Shown: positions 62,852 to 64,000 of the stretch, one piece after another
Layout of the letters: the number at the start of each line of letters is the position of its first letter
Position numbering within the stretch: position 1 is the stretch's first letter
Assembly (NCBI GenBank): GCA_963756545.1
Contig: CAVWNY010000002.1
Location: 558,001-622,000 of the forward strand
Length of the DNA: 64,000 nt
Source of the DNA: DATFDN01 sp963756545
GTDB lineage: Bacteria; Pseudomonadota; Alphaproteobacteria; Acetobacterales; Acetobacteraceae
Reading direction: 5' to 3'
Program-made: the position numbers and the translations under genes
Notes under the pieces: generated by a model
The model's database searches: none
What the model was told of the DNA's origin: nothing
What the model saw: the letters and a program-made list of their open reading frames with translations, nothing else

Positions 62852-63004
62852 TCACGAGGCCGCGGCGTTGTTCGCGCCGCCCTGTTGCGGCGATGTTTCA
62901 CTCGCAGCCTCCAGGCTCGCGCGGAACGCCGGCTGCCGTCCGCGAAGATACACAAAAATCGGTATAGATACAATATCTCGTTGGTATTTTTCCGCGATCT
63001 TCAT
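62852..63004 (-). CDS. Possible 50-residue small protein
   Basis: ATG at 63004, preceded by AGGGAGG about ten bases upstream, starts a 50-codon frame: MKIAEKYQRDIVSIPIFVYL, then RGRQPAFRASLEAASE and an Ala/Asn/Gln-rich end. The N-terminal half is an amphipathic-to-hydrophobic helix. It lies 28 bp after the CpsD-like gene on the same strand, so it may be in that operon. Its first half is unusually AT-rich for the window. No family recognised. Confidence 0.4.
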   Translation of the reverse strand: MKIAEKYQRDIVSIPIFVYLRGRQPAFRASLEAASETSPQQGGANNAAAS

Positions 63005-63032
63005 TACCGTGGAGCCTCCCTGGGCAACCGGG

Positions 63033-63767
63033 TCAAGAGTGTCCCGCCCGCGGCTCCGCGTCGCTCGGCGACAGATACCGGCGCTGCTTGGTCATCACAA
63101 TTCCGAGTATTTTGGCGCCCGTGTCTTCAAGGGCACTTCGCAGACCCACGACGGCAACGCCCTGGGTTGACTCCGCCTCGACGAGGATGATCACGCCGTC
63201 CGCCCGGGAGGCAAGCACGACCCCGTCGAAGGTGCGCTCCATCGCGGGAGCGTCGATCACGAGATAATCGTAAACTCCCCGCAGATCGACCCAGAACGCA
63301 TCATTCGTCGCGATCCGGGCCGCGAGTCCGGGATTGCTCGCGCTGCTGAGCCACAGCTCGTGGTACGGCGCGTTGTCCCCTCGATGGACCATCATCTGTG
63401 ATTGCTGTCCCGAGGCGAAGACGTCGATAGAATAGGTGGAGGCGGTGCGCTGCTGGGCGACGCTCGGCGATGACGGGTTGAGGAGGAGCACCTTGAAGCC
63501 AAGCTGCGAGAGCAGCCGGGTGAACTCGCGCGAGACGGTGGATGTGCCCTCGCCGGCGCGCGCCGCGATGAACGCAACCGCCTGCGGCCGCTCCCTCATC
63601 AGGAGCGTGCTGGCGATGCGACCTAATACCGGGTTGCTGCCCTGGTAGTCGCGGGTGGCCGCCACGTCTGTTCGCATCGTCCGATACCTCGCTCTAGCTA
63701 GCCTAGATTCCGGCGGAGACAGCCGCGAATACAACTCCACTTTACCGCCCGGCGTCCGAAAATCCAT
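63033..63767 (-). CDS. CpsD/BY-kinase-like P-loop protein with altered Walker A
   Basis: The 244-residue protein has the layout of the cytoplasmic tyrosine-kinase partner of Wzz/GumC proteins: AVAFIAARAGEGTSTVSREF (P-loop, near residue 95), VLLLNPSSPS (Walker A' position, where BY-kinases have D), and YDYLVIDAPAM (Walker B). The invariant lysine of GKS/T is Thr in GEGTST, so phosphotransfer may be lost. No C-terminal tyrosine cluster is present. It probably modulates chain length with the GumC-like protein. GAGG close to the ATG at 63767 and the end of compositional similarity upstream decide the start. Confidence 0.82.
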   Translation of the reverse strand: MDFRTPGGKVELYSRLSPPESRLARARYRTMRTDVAATRDYQGSNPVLGRIASTLLMRERPQAVAFIAARAGEGTSTVSREFTRLLSQLGFKVLLLNPSSPSVAQQRTASTYSIDVFASGQQSQMMVHRGDNAPYHELWLSSASNPGLAARIATNDAFWVDLRGVYDYLVIDAPAMERTFDGVVLASRADGVIILVEAESTQGVAVVGLRSALEDTGAKILGIVMTKQRRYLSPSDAEPRAGHS

Positions 63768-63986
63768 TCCTCTTTCAGCACGAGCTGGTGAGCGCCCGGC
63801 CGCCGTGGCGCACGGGTTCTTGACCGCGACGCGACGTCCAACCCCTGCCAAATGATACGGGAACCCAATATAGATGCCGCTGACCTCAAGCTGAAGCGCC
63901 ACCCGGGGGCCGGTTGACGGCCCAGGATGGCGAATTCTCAGTGTGGACAGTGGCTTCGTGACGCACGTCATCACCAAGGGTTAGCT

Positions 63987-64000
63987 ATGAACCTCAGCAT
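63987..64000 (+). CDS. Possible start of a gene running off the right edge
   Basis: ATG AAC CTC AGC with AAGGG six bases upstream begins 14 bases before the window end, divergent from the CpsD-like gene. Too little to identify. The 219 bp between the two holds no other gene. Confidence 0.25.

Noticed and set aside
1..64000. CRISPR arrays, tRNA or rRNA genes, insertion sequences, prophage genes, toxin-antitoxin or restriction systems
   Set aside because: I looked for regular short repeats, tRNA arm patterns and hallmark proteins, and found none that I could support.

Overview
The window is a high-GC chromosomal stretch of an alphaproteobacterium, most likely of the Acetobacteraceae/Rhodospirillales type. 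That placement is an inference from the cysteine-free L31, a ChrR with the zinc ligands of the Rhodobacter protein, an NdvA-like exporter, the ppk-ppx pair and the overall gene style. No rRNA, tRNA, CRISPR array, transposase, integrase or phage gene was found.

Left part (1-15.9 kb). hyuB-hyuA (hydantoinase/oxoprolinase, hyuA cut by the window edge) diverge from a class II aldolase gene. The aldolase 3' end and a small secreted-protein gene next to it have been duplicated in tandem. Then follow a quinone oxidoreductase, a stand-alone adhesin-like repeat protein, an ATP-dependent DNA ligase, a D-2-hydroxyacid dehydrogenase, tag, a bacterial PH-domain membrane protein with an apparent frameshift, an MFS transporter, ppk-ppx and a SCO1-type copper chaperone.

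16-21.3 kb. A sugar ABC transporter (binding protein, permease, single-domain ATPase, in the order of frcBCA) and a Tat-exported berberine-bridge-type flavoprotein lie between two broken genes: an MBL-fold hydrolase remnant on the left and a carotenoid oxygenase remnant on the right. Each remnant lacks the end facing the cassette, which suggests replacement or insertion.

21.3-39.4 kb. Mostly housekeeping and single genes: parE, a lytic transglycosylase, a small secreted protein with a structured leader, a DUF445 protein, an LLM flavin oxidoreductase (frameshifted), a MetE-C-like methyltransferase (frameshifted), an O-methyltransferase, cinA with a degenerate deamidase half, a DUF2272 lipoprotein, a glycosyltransferase-thrS-infC run in which infC probably starts at AUA, an alpha/beta hydrolase, an epimerase, hsp20 and rpmE.

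39.5-51.6 kb. SDR-pdxY-NdvA-like exporter, an RpoE/ChrR pair (singlet-oxygen type ECF system), an RND adaptor/permease pair behind a palindromic operator-like site, an SMP-30 family protein and gamma-glutamyltransferase.

51.6-64 kb. An exopolysaccharide cluster: Wzx-type flippase, polyprenyl-phosphate sugar transferase (GumD/WcaJ type), chain-length protein (GumC/Wzc type without kinase), two GT4 glycosyltransferases, a CapK/PaaK-like adenylating enzyme coupled to a flavoprotein monooxygenase-like enzyme, several small unknown genes, and a CpsD-like P-loop protein whose Walker A lysine is replaced. No polymerase or outer-membrane exporter is present, so the cluster probably continues to the right.
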